From Thermoplasmata archaeon (GTDB taxonomy: Archaea; Thermoplasmatota; Thermoplasmata; UBA184), in the NCBI GenBank assembly GCA_021826525.1, contig JAKAZU010000041.1, positions 1-7,376 on the forward strand: a stretch of DNA of 7,376 nucleotides, in the 5' to 3' direction. Each line of letters opens with the position of its first letter. The first letter of the stretch is position 1. This document shows, in pieces, positions 6,376 through 7,376 of the stretch. The notes under the pieces were generated by a model, which had not been told where the DNA came from, did not search any database, and worked only from the letters and a program-made list of their open reading frames with translations. The position numbers and the translations under genes were made by a program.

Positions 6376-7376
6376 GCCCCGCGTTGCCGGCCGATCGAAG
6401 CGCGCACCGCGGCGAGCGCTTCGTCCGCGAGCTCGCGCGCTCGTTTGGGATCCCTCGAGTCGGTGAAGAGGCGTAGAAGCGGCTCCGTCCCGCTCGGCCG
6501 CAGGAGCACCCAACCTCCGGGGCGATAGATCTTCACTCCATCGATGGTCACGACGCGTTCCGCGCCGGGACCGAAGCGCTCGGCGAAAGCCCGTACCGTC
6601 TCCTCCCGGCGATCGAGCGGGCACGGGACCTTCTCCTTGAGCAGGGCGTGGTGCGGGAGCCCGGCGAGCAGGACGTCGAGGGGTTGACCTTCTCGGGCCA
6701 TCAGATCGAGCACGACCGCCACCGTCATCGCGCCGTCGCGGGCGAGCTGGAACTCTGGGAAGATCAGGCCTCCGTTCTCCTCACCGCCGATCACGGCGTG
6801 GCGGGCCAGCATCTCGCGCGTCACGTTCGGGCTGCCGACGCGGGTGTAGACGACCTCCCCTCCCAACGGCTGGACGGCCTCCTCGACGGAATCCGGCGCG
6901 GTCACGGGGGTGACGACGATCCCGCCGCCGTGGCGTCGAACCGCGTCTCGCGCCAGGAGGGCGAGAATCTCTTCGCCCGGGACGTAGCGGCCCGAGCGCT
7001 CGACGAAGACGGCGCGGTCGGCGTCCCCATCGTGGGCGATCCCGAGATCCGCGCCGACGCTCGGGACCGCCCGCCGCAGATCGGCGACGTTGGCCTCGGT
7101 CGGCTCCGAGGGCCGCCCCGGGAACGTCCCATCCACATGGCCGTTCAGCGTCACGACCCGGCAGCCCAGTCTCCGCAAGAGGTCCGGGCCGGTCACCGCC
7201 GCGGTGCCGTTTCCGACGTCGAGGACGATCGCGTACGCGCGCGCGGAGATGCGCGCGGCGTCCACCCGGGCCAGAACCCCATGGACGTACTCGCGCGCGC
7301 CGCTTCCGTGAAAGCCAATCTCCCCGACCGACCGGTAGGGGACCGCGGTGCTCGGAGCATCGGCGAACCGCCGCTC
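6372..7376 (-). CDS. glmM: Phosphoglucosamine mutase / phosphomannomutase (alpha-D-phosphohexomutase), 5' end outside window
   Basis: This encodes the C-terminal roughly 334 residues of an alpha-D-phosphohexomutase, a cytoplasmic enzyme that shifts phosphate between the C1 and C6 oxygens of hexose phosphates. The frame is open to base 7376, so the start and the phosphoserine loop are beyond the right edge; full archaeal members have about 450 residues. Visible motifs are the metal-binding loop DGDADR (7014-7031), the sugar-binding loop GEENGG (6768-6785) and the C-terminal phosphate-binding RPSGTEP (6480-6500). GEENGG followed by LIFPE is the form I associate with archaeal phosphoglucosamine/phosphomannomutases rather than bacterial GlmM (GEQSGH). 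The symbol follows the archaeal family label. Glucosamine, mannose and glucose phosphate specificity cannot be told apart from sequence alone. Its TAG stop overlaps that of the convergent DUF1634 gene. Confidence 0.92.
   Translation of the reverse strand, partial: ERRFADAPSTAVPYRSVGEIGFHGSGAREYVHGVLARVDAARISARAYAIVLDVGNGTAAVTGPDLLRRLGCRVVTLNGHVDGTFPGRPSEPTEANVADLRRAVPSVGADLGIAHDGDADRAVFVERSGRYVPGEEILALLARDAVRRHGGGIVVTPVTAPDSVEEAVQPLGGEVVYTRVGSPNVTREMLARHAVIGGEENGGLIFPEFQLARDGAMTVAVVLDLMAREGQPLDVLLAGLPHHALLKEKVPCPLDRREETVRAFAERFGPGAERVVTIDGVKIYRPGGWVLLRPSGTEPLLRLFTDSRDPKRARELADEALAAVRASIGRQRGA

Overview
The window is GC-rich DNA, with third codon positions dominated by G and C. It carries seven protein-coding genes and no RNA gene, CRISPR array or obvious phage module. 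I infer an archaeal host, most likely a GC-rich relative of the Thermoplasmata. The reasons are the archaeal-type phosphohexomutase, the TauE/SafE plus DUF1634 pair, the lack of convincing Shine-Dalgarno sequences before most starts, and one TATA-like element placed for near-leaderless transcription. This assignment is tentative: the glucoamylase is closest to the multidomain bacterial and archaeal form, and no ribosomal marker is present.

Layout from left to right. Bases 1-512 hold the 3' part of a DDE (rve-type) transposase on the plus strand, cut by the window edge. A minus-strand six-helix TMEM175-type potassium channel homologue follows (646-1320). Divergent from it is a radical SAM protein with a SPASM-like cysteine tail (1494-2555, plus). 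Facing that is a large family 15 glucoamylase/glucodextranase-like glycosidase (2578-4998, minus). Divergent from the glycosidase is a plus-strand two-gene operon: a TauE/SafE permease (5090-5956) overlapping by ATGA with a DUF1634 membrane protein (5953-6375). Facing the operon is the 3' part of a phosphoglucosamine/phosphomannomutase gene (6372-7376, minus), which runs off the right edge.

Transcription units alternate strand along the whole window. The two convergent junctions between chromosomal genes are very tight (22 bp apart, and a 4 bp overlap in which one CTAG supplies both stop codons). The divergent junctions hold the only plausible promoter space. No intergenic stretch exceeds about 175 bp.

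Functionally this is mostly ordinary chromosome: carbohydrate breakdown (glycosidase) and sugar-phosphate interconversion (mutase), two unrelated membrane transport functions, one orphan radical SAM enzyme, and an insertion-sequence remnant or end at the left. I found no convincing undescribed multigene system. The least explained items are the radical SAM protein and the DUF1634 partner of the permease.
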